Assembly: GCA_963725275.1 (NCBI GenBank) | Contig: CAVRXS010000005.1 | Span: forward strand, 248,001 to 312,000 | Direction of reading: 5' to 3' | DNA from: Bog-756 sp963725275 | Lineage (GTDB): Bacteria > Actinomycetota > Acidimicrobiia > Acidimicrobiales > RAAP-2 | Length of the DNA stretch: 64,000 nt | Shown: piece by piece, positions 8,980 through 18,165 of the stretch | Layout: every line of letters begins with the position of its first letter | Numbering within the stretch: position 1 is the stretch's first letter | The notes under the pieces: model-generated | What the model saw: the letters and a program-made list of their open reading frames with translations, nothing else | Databases searched by the model: none | Told to the model about the DNA's origin: nothing | Translations under genes and position numbers: made by a program

Positions 8980-9375
8980 TCAGGGCTCGGCGTGGTCGCC
9001 GCCTCCGGCCGGGACGAGTTCGATCCGGTTGCCGAACGGGTCGTCCACGTACCAGTGCGGCCTGCCCGGCACCTCCTCGACGTGCCGGGTCGGGTAGCCG
9101 GCGGCATCGAGGAGCGCACACGCCTCCGCGATGCCGGACACGGCCAGGGCCGGATGGGCCTTGCGGGCCGGGCGGAAGTCGTCTTCGACCCCGAGGTGCA
9201 CCCGCAGCGCGCCGCGCTCGAACCAGCAGCCACCCCGGGCAGCGAGTTCGGGGGGTTTGGGGACGCGGGGGATGCCCAGGATGCCTTCGTAGAAGGCGGC
9301 GGCCCGTTCCTCGGCACCTGCGGGCATGGCCAGCTGGACATGATCCAGCGACTCCACGCGGAAGGTCGCACCCAC
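8980..9375 (-). CDS. VOC (glyoxalase/dioxygenase superfamily) protein
   Basis: A 131-aa VOC-fold protein. The pattern is typical: SLDHVQLAMPAGAEERAAAFYEGILGIPRVPKP in the first module, and HWYVDDPFGNRIELVP in the last, with His and Glu at metal-ligand positions. The reaction cannot be told from sequence; VOC proteins include glyoxalases, dioxygenases and resistance proteins. A GTG start at 9375 follows TAACCT by 6 nt. It lies 9 bp after another VOC gene and ends the string of genes that begins with sdhC. Confidence 0.82.
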   Translation of the reverse strand: MGATFRVESLDHVQLAMPAGAEERAAAFYEGILGIPRVPKPPELAARGGCWFERGALRVHLGVEDDFRPARKAHPALAVSGIAEACALLDAAGYPTRHVEEVPGRPHWYVDDPFGNRIELVPAGGGDHAEP

Positions 9376-9381
9376 GCGCTC

Positions 9382-9387
9382 AGGTTA
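9382..9387 (-). promoter_or_regulatory. Candidate -10 box for the downstream VOC gene
   Basis: On the minus strand TAACCT lies 6 nt before the GTG at 9375. It overlaps the stop codon of the upstream VOC gene. It matches the TANNNT-plus-6/7-nt rule seen at other genes here, but could be chance. Confidence 0.3.
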
Positions 9388-9786
9388 CTGCGCAGGTGCT
9401 TGGCGCAGGTCCCGTCGCAGCGGATGGTCCGCGGGCACCTCGACCAGATGGATGCGCAGGCCGTCCGGGTCGTCGATCCATGCCTCGATGAGTCCCCACG
9501 GTTCGAGGCGAGGCGGGCGGGCCAGGACCGTGCCGCGGGCGCCGAGCTCGGTGACGGTGTCCTCCATCGAGCGGACCTGCAGCCAGAGAGCCACCCCGGG
9601 ACGCTCGGGCGCCGGGCCGTCGCCCACCACCTCGAGGAACCCGCCTCCGGCAAAGAACACCACGCCCCGTCCTGCGCCCTCGCCGAACTCGCGGGCGACG
9701 GCCAGGCCGAGGCCGTCCCGGTAGAAGGCGAGCGTGCGCTCGAGATCCGCCGGGTGGAGGATCGTTCGGCTGCTCAGGATGTCCAT
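9385..9786 (-). CDS. VOC family protein
   Basis: A 133-aa VOC-fold protein. It begins SRTILHPADLERTLAFYRDGLGLAVAREF and ends AWIDDPDGLRIHLVEVP, the usual bleomycin-resistance/glyoxalase layout. The metal-ligand histidine expected in the first strand is present (ILHPAD). The start ATG has GGAAGGGG just upstream. The substrate is unknown. The two adjacent VOC genes are not close duplicates of each other. Confidence 0.82.
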   Translation of the reverse strand: MDILSSRTILHPADLERTLAFYRDGLGLAVAREFGEGAGRGVVFFAGGGFLEVVGDGPAPERPGVALWLQVRSMEDTVTELGARGTVLARPPRLEPWGLIEAWIDDPDGLRIHLVEVPADHPLRRDLRQAPAQ

Positions 9787-9863
9787 TGGTCCCCTTCCGC
9801 TCGGACGGTGCGCACCTGTCTACTCCGGCCTCCCGCGGGTCCCACCGCTCCGACCGGGCGTGC

Positions 9864-10289
9864 TCAGTAGGTCGTCTCGGCGTCGACGGCCCGGGTGTGT
9901 TCCCTGGCCGCCGTGAGGAGCTCCTGGCCGGCTACCAGCACCGAGAGGTCCCCGCGTACCCGGATGCGCCCGCCGGTGAGCGCCTCGGCCGGGGAGAGCT
10001 CGCCGCGCGAGAGCGCAACCGCGTCGGCGTACCCGAGCGCGATGGTGACCTCGACCTCGTCGGCCGCAACCGACCCGCCCAGTGGGTCGAGAGAGAAGGT
10101 GAGGGCGCCGTCGGCCGCCTGCAGGACCAGCCGCACGTCGCCGCCGAGAGCGCCCCGGACCTCCTGCGCAACCCGGAAGCGGCCGTCGGTGGCGGCCAGT
10201 CCGGCCTCGGGGCCCGGTCCCGGCAGGGTCACCCCGTCGAGGGCGCCGTTGAGTGCGGCAACCCACTCCTCGGTCAGGAAGCGGGCCAC
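9864..10289 (-). CDS. SCP2 sterol-carrier-like domain protein
   Basis: A 141-aa protein with the SCP2-type lipid-binding layout: FLTEEWVAALNGALDGV at the start, central strands GDVRLVLQAADGALTFSLDPLGG and VTIALGYADAVALSRGELSPAEALTGGRIRVRGDLSVLVAG, the classic SCP2 core. The GTG at 10289 is chosen because GGAGGGG lies 6 nt upstream. The gene follows sdhB after 22 bp on the same strand, so it is probably in the succinate dehydrogenase operon. Whether it serves the membrane enzyme or is only co-transcribed is unknown. Confidence 0.75.
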   Translation of the reverse strand: MARFLTEEWVAALNGALDGVTLPGPGPEAGLAATDGRFRVAQEVRGALGGDVRLVLQAADGALTFSLDPLGGSVAADEVEVTIALGYADAVALSRGELSPAEALTGGRIRVRGDLSVLVAGQELLTAAREHTRAVDAETTY

Positions 10290-10311
10290 GGCCGGCCCCT
10301 CCCGGACCGGG

Positions 10312-11274
10312 TCATCCGGGTGGCGCCTCGTCGGCGTGCGACTCGGCAGCGGCCCCGACCTCGGCCATCTCACCGAGCGGGTCCGGGGCGGGATCGGCCG
10401 CTGCGATCCCCTGGAGCCCTCCGGACGGCAGGACCGCCGCAGGACCGCTCGCCGGCGACTCCGCCGCGGCCTCCTCGGCCGAGCGCCTCGTGTGGTTCCT
10501 GATCTTGCGCCCGAGCCATGCGACCGGGTCGTAGCGAGCGTCGACCACCCGCTCCTTGAGCGGGATGATCGCGTTGTCGGTGATCTTGATGTGCTCGGGG
10601 CAGACCTCGGTGCAGCACTTGGTGATGTTGCACTTGCCAAGGCCCTGCTCCTCCTGGAGGAGCTCCCGGCGGTCGTTGGTGTCGAGGGGGTGCATCTCGA
10701 GCTCGGCGGAGCGGGCGAAGAAACGCGGTCCGGCGAAGGCGGTCTTGTTCTCCTCGTGGTCGCGGACCACGTGACAGACGTTCTGGCACAGGTAGCACTC
10801 GATGCACTTGCGGAACTCCTGCGAGCGCTCCACGTCGATCTGCTGCATGCGGTAGCCACCCGCCTCCACCTCGTCCGCCGTCTTGGCGCGGGGGCTGAAC
10901 GGAGGGATCCGCTTGGCCACCTCGTAGTTGTAGGAGACGTCGGTCACCAGGTCCCGCAGGATGGGGAAGGTGCGCATCGGCGCGACGGTGACCGACTCCC
11001 CGGGGGGCAACGAGTCCATGCGGGTCATGCACAGGAGGGCGGGGCGCCCGTTGATCTCGGCCGAGCACGAGCCGCACTTGCCGGCCTTGCAATTCCAACG
11101 GCAGGCCAGGTCCGGCGCCGCGGTCGCCTGTACCCGGTGGATGACGTCGAGCACGACCTCGCCCTCCTGGGCGGGCATCACGTACTCCTCGAATTGTCCG
11201 CCGGTCTCGTCGCCTCGCCAGAGGCGCATGGTGACCTCACCGCTCACGGTGCCGTGGATGATCTCCTCGGCCAT
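10312..11274 (-). CDS. sdhB: Succinate dehydrogenase iron-sulfur subunit
   Basis: SdhB passes electrons from the flavoprotein to the membrane subunit. All three cluster motifs are visible: CRWNCKAGKCGSCSAEINGR...LLC for [2Fe-2S], CIECYLCQNVC for [4Fe-4S] and CNITKCCTEVCPEHI for the third cluster. The protein is 320 aa, longer than usual, owing to an Ala/Pro/Gly-rich tail of roughly 55 residues after RKIRNHTRRS. The start ATG overlaps the sdhA stop (ATGA), implying translational coupling. The order sdhC-sdhA-sdhB matches the mycobacterial Sdh1 type. Confidence 0.94.
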   Translation of the reverse strand: MAEEIIHGTVSGEVTMRLWRGDETGGQFEEYVMPAQEGEVVLDVIHRVQATAAPDLACRWNCKAGKCGSCSAEINGRPALLCMTRMDSLPPGESVTVAPMRTFPILRDLVTDVSYNYEVAKRIPPFSPRAKTADEVEAGGYRMQQIDVERSQEFRKCIECYLCQNVCHVVRDHEENKTAFAGPRFFARSAELEMHPLDTNDRRELLQEEQGLGKCNITKCCTEVCPEHIKITDNAIIPLKERVVDARYDPVAWLGRKIRNHTRRSAEEAAAESPASGPAAVLPSGGLQGIAAADPAPDPLGEMAEVGAAAESHADEAPPG

Positions 11275-13115
11275 CAGACCACCTCCTCCAACAGGGCTTT
11301 GAGATCGTCGGGCATCGTCGGGATCGGCTCCGGGGTGGTGGTGATGGACCGGATGGAGGGCGTGCCGCCCACGCCGGGCGGTGCGGCGCCCACGTCGGCG
11401 ATCCGCTCGACGAAGTTGACCTGGCCCATCTCGGCGACCGGCGTGGGGAAGTCGTCGCGGCTGTGGCCCCCCCGGCTCTCCTTGCGGTTGATGGCGCCCT
11501 GGGTCGTGCAGCGGGAGACGGCGAGCATCGAGGGGAGGTCGGTGGTCAGGTTCCACCCCGGGTTGTACTTGAGGCCCCCGGAGAGGGACACCCTGGTCGC
11601 CCGGTCCTCGAGCTCCTCGATCGCGCCCATGGCCTCCTCGAGCTCGGTGCCGGTGCGGATGATCCCCACCAGGCTCTGCATGGTCTCCTGCAGGTCGTTG
11701 TGGATGTCGTAGGGGTTCTCCCCGGACTCCTGCTCGAAGGGGGCGAGCGCGGCCGCGATGGTCGCGTCGATCAGGCCCTCGTCGAGCGCGAAGTCGTCGC
11801 TGCGGCCCGAGGCGAACTCGGAGGCCCCGATCCCGGCGCGCCGGCCGAACACGAGGAGGTCGGAGAGGGAGTTGCCGCCGAGCCGGTTGGAGCCGTGCAT
11901 CCCGCCGGCCACCTCGCCCGCGGCGAAGAGCCCTGGCGTGGTCGTCGCAGCCGAGTCGGCGTCGACCCGGACGCCCCCCATGATGTAGTGGCAGGTCGGG
12001 CCCACCTCCATGGCCTCGGCGGTGATGTCCACGCCGGCGAGCTCCTTGAACTGGTGGTACATCGAGGGGAGCCGCCTGCGGATGTCCTCGGCTGTACGGC
12101 GGGAGGCGATGTCGAGGAAGACACCGCCGTGCGGGCTGCCGCGGCCGGCCTTCACCTCGCTGTTGATCGAGCGGGCGACCTCGTCGCGGGGGAGCAGCTC
12201 CGGCGGCCTGCGTCCGGCCGAGTGGTCGTCGTACCACTTGTCCGCCTCGTCCTCCGAGTCGGCAGTCTCGGCCGCGAACATCGGGGGGATGTAGTCGAAC
12301 ATGAACCGGCGACCCTCCGAGTTGCGCAGGACGCCACCGTCGCCGCGCACCCCTTCGGTGACCAGGATGCCGCGTACCGACAGCGGCCAGACCATGCCGG
12401 TCGGGTGGAACTGCACGGCCTCCATGTCGATGAGATCGGCTCCGGCCCACAGCGACATCGCATGACCGTCTCCGGTGGACTCCCACGAGTTGGAGGTGAC
12501 CAGCCAGCTCTTCCCCACGCCACCGGTGGCCATGACCACGGCCTTGGCCCGGAAGACGACGAATTCGCCGCTCGGCCGCCAGTAGCCGACCAACCCGGAG
12601 ACCGTCCCGTCGGCGTCGTGGATGAGTCGGAGGACCTTGAGCTCCATGAAGACCTCGATCCCCTCGCTCACTGCTTTCTGCTGGAGGGTGCGGATGAGCT
12701 CGAGACCGGTGCGGTCCCCGACGTGGGCGAGCCGCGCGTAGCGGTGCCCGCCGAAGTCGCGCTGGAGGATGAGGCCGTCCTCGGTCCGGTCGAAGAGTGC
12801 GCCCCAGTCCTCGAGCTCACGGACCCGGTCGGGCGACTCCTGTGCGTGGAGCTGGGCCATGCGCCAGTTGTTGAGCATCTTTCCCCCGCGCATGGTGTCG
12901 CGGAAGTGGACCTGCCAGTCGTCCTCGCCGTACACGTTGCCGAGCGCTGCGGCCACCCCGCCCTCGGCCATGACCGTGTGGGCCTTGCCCAGCAGCGACT
13001 TGCAGACCAATGCTGTGCGGAGACCGCTCGACTTGGCCTCGATGGCCGCCCGTAGGCCCGCCCCGCCCGCACCGATCACGATGACGTCGAAGTCGTGGCT
13101 CTCGTACTCGCTCAT
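11274..13115 (-). CDS. sdhA: Succinate dehydrogenase flavoprotein subunit
   Basis: SdhA oxidises succinate to fumarate using covalently bound FAD. The 613-aa protein has the FAD loop VIGAGGAGLRAAIEA, the flavin-linking histidine in GKAHTVMAEGG, QFHPTGM in the substrate site, GGVRVDADSAATT and GEVAGGMHGSNRLGGNSL. The ATG at 13115 follows AGGAGGAG, and the stop overlaps the start of sdhB. The gene lies 14 bp after sdhC. Whether the complex works as a dehydrogenase or fumarate reductase cannot be read from this subunit alone; the TCA genes nearby favour dehydrogenase. Confidence 0.95.
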   Translation of the reverse strand: MSEYESHDFDVIVIGAGGAGLRAAIEAKSSGLRTALVCKSLLGKAHTVMAEGGVAAALGNVYGEDDWQVHFRDTMRGGKMLNNWRMAQLHAQESPDRVRELEDWGALFDRTEDGLILQRDFGGHRYARLAHVGDRTGLELIRTLQQKAVSEGIEVFMELKVLRLIHDADGTVSGLVGYWRPSGEFVVFRAKAVVMATGGVGKSWLVTSNSWESTGDGHAMSLWAGADLIDMEAVQFHPTGMVWPLSVRGILVTEGVRGDGGVLRNSEGRRFMFDYIPPMFAAETADSEDEADKWYDDHSAGRRPPELLPRDEVARSINSEVKAGRGSPHGGVFLDIASRRTAEDIRRRLPSMYHQFKELAGVDITAEAMEVGPTCHYIMGGVRVDADSAATTTPGLFAAGEVAGGMHGSNRLGGNSLSDLLVFGRRAGIGASEFASGRSDDFALDEGLIDATIAAALAPFEQESGENPYDIHNDLQETMQSLVGIIRTGTELEEAMGAIEELEDRATRVSLSGGLKYNPGWNLTTDLPSMLAVSRCTTQGAINRKESRGGHSRDDFPTPVAEMGQVNFVERIADVGAAPPGVGGTPSIRSITTTPEPIPTMPDDLKALLEEVV

Positions 13116-13129
13116 GGATTCCTCTCCTC

Positions 13130-13954
13130 CTAGAAGTGGAAGCCGTAGTCGTGGATCGTCCCGCTCGCCACCAGCCGCACGTAGAGGTCGGTGAAGGCGA
13201 CGAACACCAGGCTCATCCACGCGAAGACCATGTGCTTCCCGTTGAGCGGGGTGAGCGCCTTCCAGACCCGGTGGCGGATCGGCGCGCTGGAGAACTGCTT
13301 GAGCCCGCCTCCGCAGAGGTGTCGGCAGGCGTGGCAGCTCAGCGAGTAGAGCCACAGCAGCGCGGCGTTCACGATGAGAACCGCGGTGCCGATACTGAAC
13401 CCGAGTCCGACTCCGGGCTGGCGGAAGGCGACGACCGCGTCGATGGTGAGGATGACGTTGAAGACGAGACCGAAGTAGAAGAAGTAGCGGTGGACGTTCT
13501 GGAGCAGGAGGGGGAACCGGGACTCGCCGGAGTAGGAGCCATGCGGGTCGGAGACCGCGCAGGCCGGCGGGGCGAGCCAGAAGGAGCGGTAGTAGGCCTT
13601 GCGGTAGTAGTAGCAGGTCATCCGGAATCCCAACGGGAAGATGAGGATGAGCAGTGCCGGCGAGATGGCCCACCAGGTGATCACGGTCGAGGGATGGCTG
13701 CCGGGCACGCAGCTCTCGGTGAGACAGGGCGAGTAGAAGGGAGAGATCAGGTCGCGGTTGAGTGAGGCCCCCGCGTAGTAGTTCTTGTTCACGAAGGCGG
13801 CCCAACTGGCGTAGGCGACGAACGCGGTGAGCACCACGACGGTGACCACCGGCTGTACCCAGTAGCGGTCGGTGCGCAGGGTGGGTACATCGGGACCCCC
13901 CCGGGCGCCTCCCAGAACGACCGGGGTAGCTGTCGCCTCCTCCAACACCGTCAA
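13130..13954 (-). CDS. sdhC: Succinate dehydrogenase membrane anchor subunit (Sdh1 type)
   Basis: A 274-aa integral membrane protein with about five hydrophobic segments. Its length and character match the single large anchor of mycobacterial Sdh1 rather than the small SdhC/SdhD pair. A Cys/His-rich element SLSCHACRHLCGGG sits at the end of a membrane segment. A membrane-embedded Rieske-type cluster has been reported for the mycobacterial Sdh1 anchor, and this element is the obvious candidate ligand site; that assignment is inference. The start is TTG at 13954, with GGGAG about 7 nt upstream. It is the first gene of the sdhCAB operon and divergent from the MoxR-type gene. Confidence 0.85.
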   Translation of the reverse strand: MTVLEEATATPVVLGGARGGPDVPTLRTDRYWVQPVVTVVVLTAFVAYASWAAFVNKNYYAGASLNRDLISPFYSPCLTESCVPGSHPSTVITWWAISPALLILIFPLGFRMTCYYYRKAYYRSFWLAPPACAVSDPHGSYSGESRFPLLLQNVHRYFFYFGLVFNVILTIDAVVAFRQPGVGLGFSIGTAVLIVNAALLWLYSLSCHACRHLCGGGLKQFSSAPIRHRVWKALTPLNGKHMVFAWMSLVFVAFTDLYVRLVASGTIHDYGFHF

Positions 13955-14165
13955 TGCATCTCTCCCTGATCAGGTCCGGCCTGGCCACCGCACGCAGCCC
14001 ATGCCGGCCCACGGCCCGTCCGAAACGCTCCTCCACCGCGCGCGTAGCCCAGGGCACGAGCGCAGACGGAGCATCATCTTTCCATCACTCGGGACCCCGT
14101 GCGGAAAAAAGCGCAGGTACGGCTCCCGGGTCGGCCGACGACCATCATGGTCCGCCCTCCACGCA

Positions 14166-14171
14166 TAGGCT
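14166..14171 (+). promoter_or_regulatory. Candidate -10 box of MoxR-type gene
   Basis: TAGGCT lies 6 nt before the ATG at 14178 with no ribosome site. It shares the divergent region 13955-14177 with the sdhC promoter, where nothing further was recognised. Confidence 0.45.
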
Positions 14172-14177
14172 CGGACC

Positions 14178-15656
14178 ATGACCAGCACGGAGCACGCAGC
14201 ACCCCTCGACCCCACCATCCGGCGGACCCCGCCCCCGGACGTCACCAGCCTGGGTGGACTACGCCAGGCCGGCTGGACCCCGCTCTCGGTTGCCGACGAG
14301 ATCCGGCGCAACGCCTCGGCGAGGATCGCGGCCGGAGAGCCCCTGGTCACCGGCGTACTGGGCTTCGAGGACACTGTCCTCCCCCAGCTCGAGAATGCCG
14401 TGCTGGCCGGGCACGACCTCATCCTGCTCGGCGAGCGGGGCCAGGCCAAGACCCGCATCATCCGTGCGCTGGTGGGTCTGCTCGACGAATGGCTCCCGAT
14501 CGTCGCGCACTCCGAGATCAACGACGATCCGTTCCACCCCGTCTCGCGGTTCGCGAGGGACCTGGCCGCCGAGTCGGGAGACGATCTGCCGGTGGCATGG
14601 GTCCATCGCAGCGAGCGATACGGCGAGAAACTGGCCACGCCCGACACCTCGGTCGCCGACCTCATCGGCGAGGTCGATCCGATCCGGGTGGCCGAGGGTC
14701 GGTACCTCTCGGACGAGCTGACCATCCACTACGGCCTGGTTCCGCGCGTCAACCGGGGCATCTTCGCGATCAACGAGCTCCCCGACCTCGCCGAGCGGAT
14801 CCAGGTCGGCCTGCTCAACGTGCTCGAGGAGCGCGACGTCCAGATCCGCGGCCACCGGGTGCGCCTCCCGCTCGACATTCTGCTGGTGGCCACCGCCAAC
14901 CCGGAGGACTACACCAACCGTGGGCGGATCATCACCCCGCTCAAGGACCGGTTCGGCGCACAGATCCGTACCCACTACCCGCCGGACGCGGCGACCGAGT
15001 TGCGCATCGCCGAGCTCGAGGCCGACCTGCCCGGTCGGGACGGGAGCGGACAGCGGCCCGCCGGACCCCGGGTCGAGATCCCGGCGTTCATGGCCGAGGT
15101 GGTGGCCGAGCTCAGCCAGCTGGCCCGACAGAGCCCCCACCTCAACCAACGCTCCGGGGTGTCGGTGCGCCTGACCATCGCCAACTACGAGACACTGGCG
15201 GCAAACGCCACCCGCCGGGCCCTGCGCAACGGTGAGGGGGAAGCCGTCCCCCGGATCTCCGACCTCCAGGCCCTCGTCTCGTCGACCCAGGGCAAGATCG
15301 AGATCGAGTCCCTGGAAGAGGGGCGCGACGGGTTGATCCTCTCCCAGCTGGTGTCCGCCGCGGTGCTGCTGGTCTTCCGCCGCCGGGTCCATCTGGCCGA
15401 GCCCCAGGCGGTGGTCGGTGCCTTCACCGAGGACACCGTCGTGCACGCCGGCGACGACCTCCCGTCCGACGCCTACGCCGGCACCCTCGCCCAGATGCCG
15501 GCGCTCTCGGCGCCGGTGCTGGCCCTCACCGGAGGGTCGGAGGATCCCGCCCTGGTGGCGAGCGCGGTCGAGTTCCTGCTCGAGGGACTCCATCTCACCA
15601 AGCGCCTCAACAAGGAGGCCGCCGGATCCCGGGCGACCTATCGGGGCCGGGGATGA
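14178..15656 (+). CDS. MoxR/magnesium-chelatase-like AAA+ ATPase
   Basis: A 492-aa AAA+ ATPase of the ChlI/MoxR group. The Walker A variant is GERGQAKT, Walker B is GIFAINELPDL, and sensor 1 is LVATANPEDYTNRGRII. RNA or pigment substrates are not implied; such ATPases usually remodel or insert metal into a partner through an adjacent VWA protein. That partner follows with a 4-bp ATGA overlap. The pair corresponds to the Rv0958-Rv0959 type of Mycobacterium tuberculosis. The start lies 6 nt after TAGGCT, so the message is probably leaderless. Confidence 0.85.
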   Translation: MTSTEHAAPLDPTIRRTPPPDVTSLGGLRQAGWTPLSVADEIRRNASARIAAGEPLVTGVLGFEDTVLPQLENAVLAGHDLILLGERGQAKTRIIRALVGLLDEWLPIVAHSEINDDPFHPVSRFARDLAAESGDDLPVAWVHRSERYGEKLATPDTSVADLIGEVDPIRVAEGRYLSDELTIHYGLVPRVNRGIFAINELPDLAERIQVGLLNVLEERDVQIRGHRVRLPLDILLVATANPEDYTNRGRIITPLKDRFGAQIRTHYPPDAATELRIAELEADLPGRDGSGQRPAGPRVEIPAFMAEVVAELSQLARQSPHLNQRSGVSVRLTIANYETLAANATRRALRNGEGEAVPRISDLQALVSSTQGKIEIESLEEGRDGLILSQLVSAAVLLVFRRRVHLAEPQAVVGAFTEDTVVHAGDDLPSDAYAGTLAQMPALSAPVLALTGGSEDPALVASAVEFLLEGLHLTKRLNKEAAGSRATYRGRG

Positions 15657-17686
15657 CCTGGCGGTTCGACTACCGGCGGTGGGACGGCTCCCAGGAGTCG
15701 CTGGCCGACGATGCCGACGCCGTCCTCTCACAACTGACCGACGATCTCCTGGCCAACGGGGATCTGCACGAGGCGCTCCAACGCATGCTCAACCGGGGCT
15801 GGCAGACCCCGGACGGCGAGCGGGTCCAGGGACTGCGCGACCTCCTCGACCAGCTGCGGCTCGAGCGCGAGGAGCAGCTCGACAGCGGTGACCTGGGCGG
15901 TGCCTACAGCGAGGTCGCCGAGGAGCTCCAGGAGGTACTGGCGGAGGAGCGGCTCGGCATCGAACGCCTCGAATCCGAGGCCCGCGCATCGGGTGACCAG
16001 CGCCGCCAGGAGGTCACCGACCAGGTGGCGACCGAGCGCCGGATGCAGCTCGATCTCCTGCCCAACGACCTGGCCGGCACCGTGCGGGGTCTGCAGAGCT
16101 ACGAGTTCGTCTCCTCCGAGGCCCGCGAGCACTTCGAAGAGCTCATGGAGCGCCTGCGCCAGGAGGTGGCCAAGACCTACTTCGACCAGATGTCCGATGC
16201 CCTCTCCAACCCCGACCCGGCCCAGCTCGAGCACATGCGGCAGGCCTTCGACGCGCTCAACCGGATGATCGAGCAGCGCGAGGACGGTCAGCCGCTCGAC
16301 CCGTCGTTCGAGTCGTTCATGGAGCAGTTCGGTGACCTCTTCCCCGGGGATCCGAAGACCCTCGACGAGTTGCTCGAACAGCTGGCCGCACGGATGGCGG
16401 CGGCGCAGGCCATGTGGAACTCGATGACGCCCGAGCAGCGCTCGCAGCTCCAGGGCCTCGCAGAGTCGCTCCTCGAGGACATGGACCTCCGCTGGCAGGT
16501 CGACCGGCTCGCCGGCAACCTCCAGCGGGCCTTCCCGGATGCGGGATGGGAGCAGCGGTACCGGTTCCGGGGCGACGACCCGATGGGGATGGGCGAGGCC
16601 ACCGATGCAGCCGGGCGGCTACGCGACCTCGACGAGCTCGAGTCGTTCCTGCGCTCTGCCAACTCACCCGCGGCCCTCTCCGAGGTCGATCTCGACAAGG
16701 TCGCACGGCACCTGGGGGACGACGCCGCCCGCTCGCTCGACCGGCTGGCGACGCTGGCCAAGCAGCTCGAGGAGGCGGGTCTCATCGACCAGCGCGAGGG
16801 CCGGTTCGAGCTCACGGCGAAGGGAATCCGCCGCATGGGCCAACAGGCACTCTCCGACCTGTTCTCGCAATTGACCAAGGACCGGGTGGGCACCCACGCC
16901 ACGACCTGGACCGGGACCGGTCACGACCGTGAGGAGACCACCAAGCCCTACGAGTTCGGGGACCCGTTCAACCTCGATCTCTCCCGGACCGTGCACAACG
17001 CCGTGCGGCGGGCGGGGAGTGGGCTGCCGGTGCGCCTGCATCCGGACGACTTCGAGCTGGTCGAGACCGAAGCCCTGACCCGGTCGGCGACCGTGCTGCT
17101 GCTCGACCTCTCGCTGTCGATGCCGATGCGGGACAACTTCGTCCCGGCCAAGAAGATGGCGATGGCCCTCCACACACTCATCACTTCGCGGTTCCCGCGC
17201 GACTACCTGGGCCTGGTCGGCTTCTCGGAGGTCGCACGCGAGATCGAGCCCGAGGACCTGCCGACGGTCAGCTGGGACTACGTCTATGGCACCAACCTCC
17301 AGCACGGACTGATGCTCGCCCGCAAGCTGCTCGCCCATCAGCAGGGGACCAAGCAGATCATCCTCGTCACCGATGGAGAACCCACCGCGCACATCGTCCC
17401 CTACGACGGCGGTCTCGGCTACGACGTGTCGTTCAATTACCCGCCCGTCCCCGAGACGCTCGAGCTCACCCTCGCCGAGGTGCTGCGCTGCACCAAGGCG
17501 GGGATCACCATCAACACCTTCCTGCTCGATCCCGACCGGGGCCTCTGGGGGTTCATCGACCAGCTGTCACGGATCAACCGCGGCCGCACCTTCGCGACCT
17601 CGCCGGACGAGCTCGGCGACTACGTGCTGATCGACTTCCTCAACCACAAGACGACCGTCCGTTCGCGGGGCCGGCGGGCCGGCTGA
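15653..17686 (+). CDS. VWA-domain protein, partner of the MoxR-type ATPase
   Basis: A 677-aa cytoplasmic protein. Residues 1-450 are mostly charged, helical and probably coiled-coil. The C-terminal VWA domain carries a full MIDAS metal site: LLLDLSLSMPM (DxSxS), YGTNLQHG and LVTDGEPTAH. It shares no signal peptide or membrane segment. The ATG overlaps the ATPase stop, so both proteins are likely made in fixed ratio and work as a complex. In similar pairs the VWA protein delivers the substrate to the AAA+ ring; the substrate here is unknown. Confidence 0.85.
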   Translation: MTWRFDYRRWDGSQESLADDADAVLSQLTDDLLANGDLHEALQRMLNRGWQTPDGERVQGLRDLLDQLRLEREEQLDSGDLGGAYSEVAEELQEVLAEERLGIERLESEARASGDQRRQEVTDQVATERRMQLDLLPNDLAGTVRGLQSYEFVSSEAREHFEELMERLRQEVAKTYFDQMSDALSNPDPAQLEHMRQAFDALNRMIEQREDGQPLDPSFESFMEQFGDLFPGDPKTLDELLEQLAARMAAAQAMWNSMTPEQRSQLQGLAESLLEDMDLRWQVDRLAGNLQRAFPDAGWEQRYRFRGDDPMGMGEATDAAGRLRDLDELESFLRSANSPAALSEVDLDKVARHLGDDAARSLDRLATLAKQLEEAGLIDQREGRFELTAKGIRRMGQQALSDLFSQLTKDRVGTHATTWTGTGHDREETTKPYEFGDPFNLDLSRTVHNAVRRAGSGLPVRLHPDDFELVETEALTRSATVLLLDLSLSMPMRDNFVPAKKMAMALHTLITSRFPRDYLGLVGFSEVAREIEPEDLPTVSWDYVYGTNLQHGLMLARKLLAHQQGTKQIILVTDGEPTAHIVPYDGGLGYDVSFNYPPVPETLELTLAEVLRCTKAGITINTFLLDPDRGLWGFIDQLSRINRGRTFATSPDELGDYVLIDFLNHKTTVRSRGRRAG

Positions 17687-17866
17687 GCCCCCCCGGACGT
17701 ACCGGCGGCCGGTTACCGGCGCCCTTGCGCTTTCGTTCACAAGCGGATTTTTCTTGCGTTTCCGCCCGTGATAGTGAAGGATGACATATCTGTAGTTACA
17801 GCCGTGCCATGCGCAAGCGTACGAGTGGTGCCGGATCGTGTGGATGAGTGGGAGGGAGGTCTGTCG

Positions 17867-18145
17867 ATGGACATGGTGTCATTGATGTACGGGCCCCGGG
17901 AACGGACATGGCAGACGAAGGCGAATTGCATGGGGGTGGACCCGGATCTCTTCTTCCCCGAGCGGGGGGCGTCCACCCGCGAGGCGAAGGAAGTGTGCCG
18001 GGGGTGCGTGGTGCGGGAGGACTGCCTCGAGTACGCGCTGGCCAACGGCGAGAAGTTCGGCATCTGGGGCGGGCTGTCCGAGCGTGAGCGGCGGCGGTTG
18101 CGCCGTCAGCGTGCGCTCCAGCGGAGAGCTGCCAGCGCCTCCTAG
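17867..18145 (+). CDS. WhiB-family iron-sulfur transcription regulator
   Basis: A 92-aa WhiB protein. The four cluster cysteines are in KANCMG, CRGCVVREDC, followed by the turn GIWGGLSERERRRLRRQRALQRR, a standard WhiB GVWGG motif plus basic tail. These proteins carry a [4Fe-4S] cluster, sense redox or NO and bind the primary sigma factor. The ATG at 17867 is chosen because GGAGGGAGG lies 6 nt upstream; an open frame continues upstream without support. A second WhiB gene lies 1 kb away on the other strand. Which WhiB subgroup this is cannot be settled by eye. Confidence 0.93.
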   Translation: MDMVSLMYGPRERTWQTKANCMGVDPDLFFPERGASTREAKEVCRGCVVREDCLEYALANGEKFGIWGGLSERERRRLRRQRALQRRAASAS

Positions 18146-18165
18146 CAGGACCGGGTGGCGGGGCG

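Noticed and set aside
6495..9653. A 1052-codon open frame on the minus strand across the propeller gene
   Set aside because: It mirrors the repeat array in antisense (repeating GVGGGVDDAHG patterns) and extends over unrelated genes at both ends. The plus-strand protein has a signal peptide and a known fold.
11463..13055. 530-codon plus-strand frame opposite sdhA
   Set aside because: It is the high-GC shadow of sdhA, whose motifs are complete.
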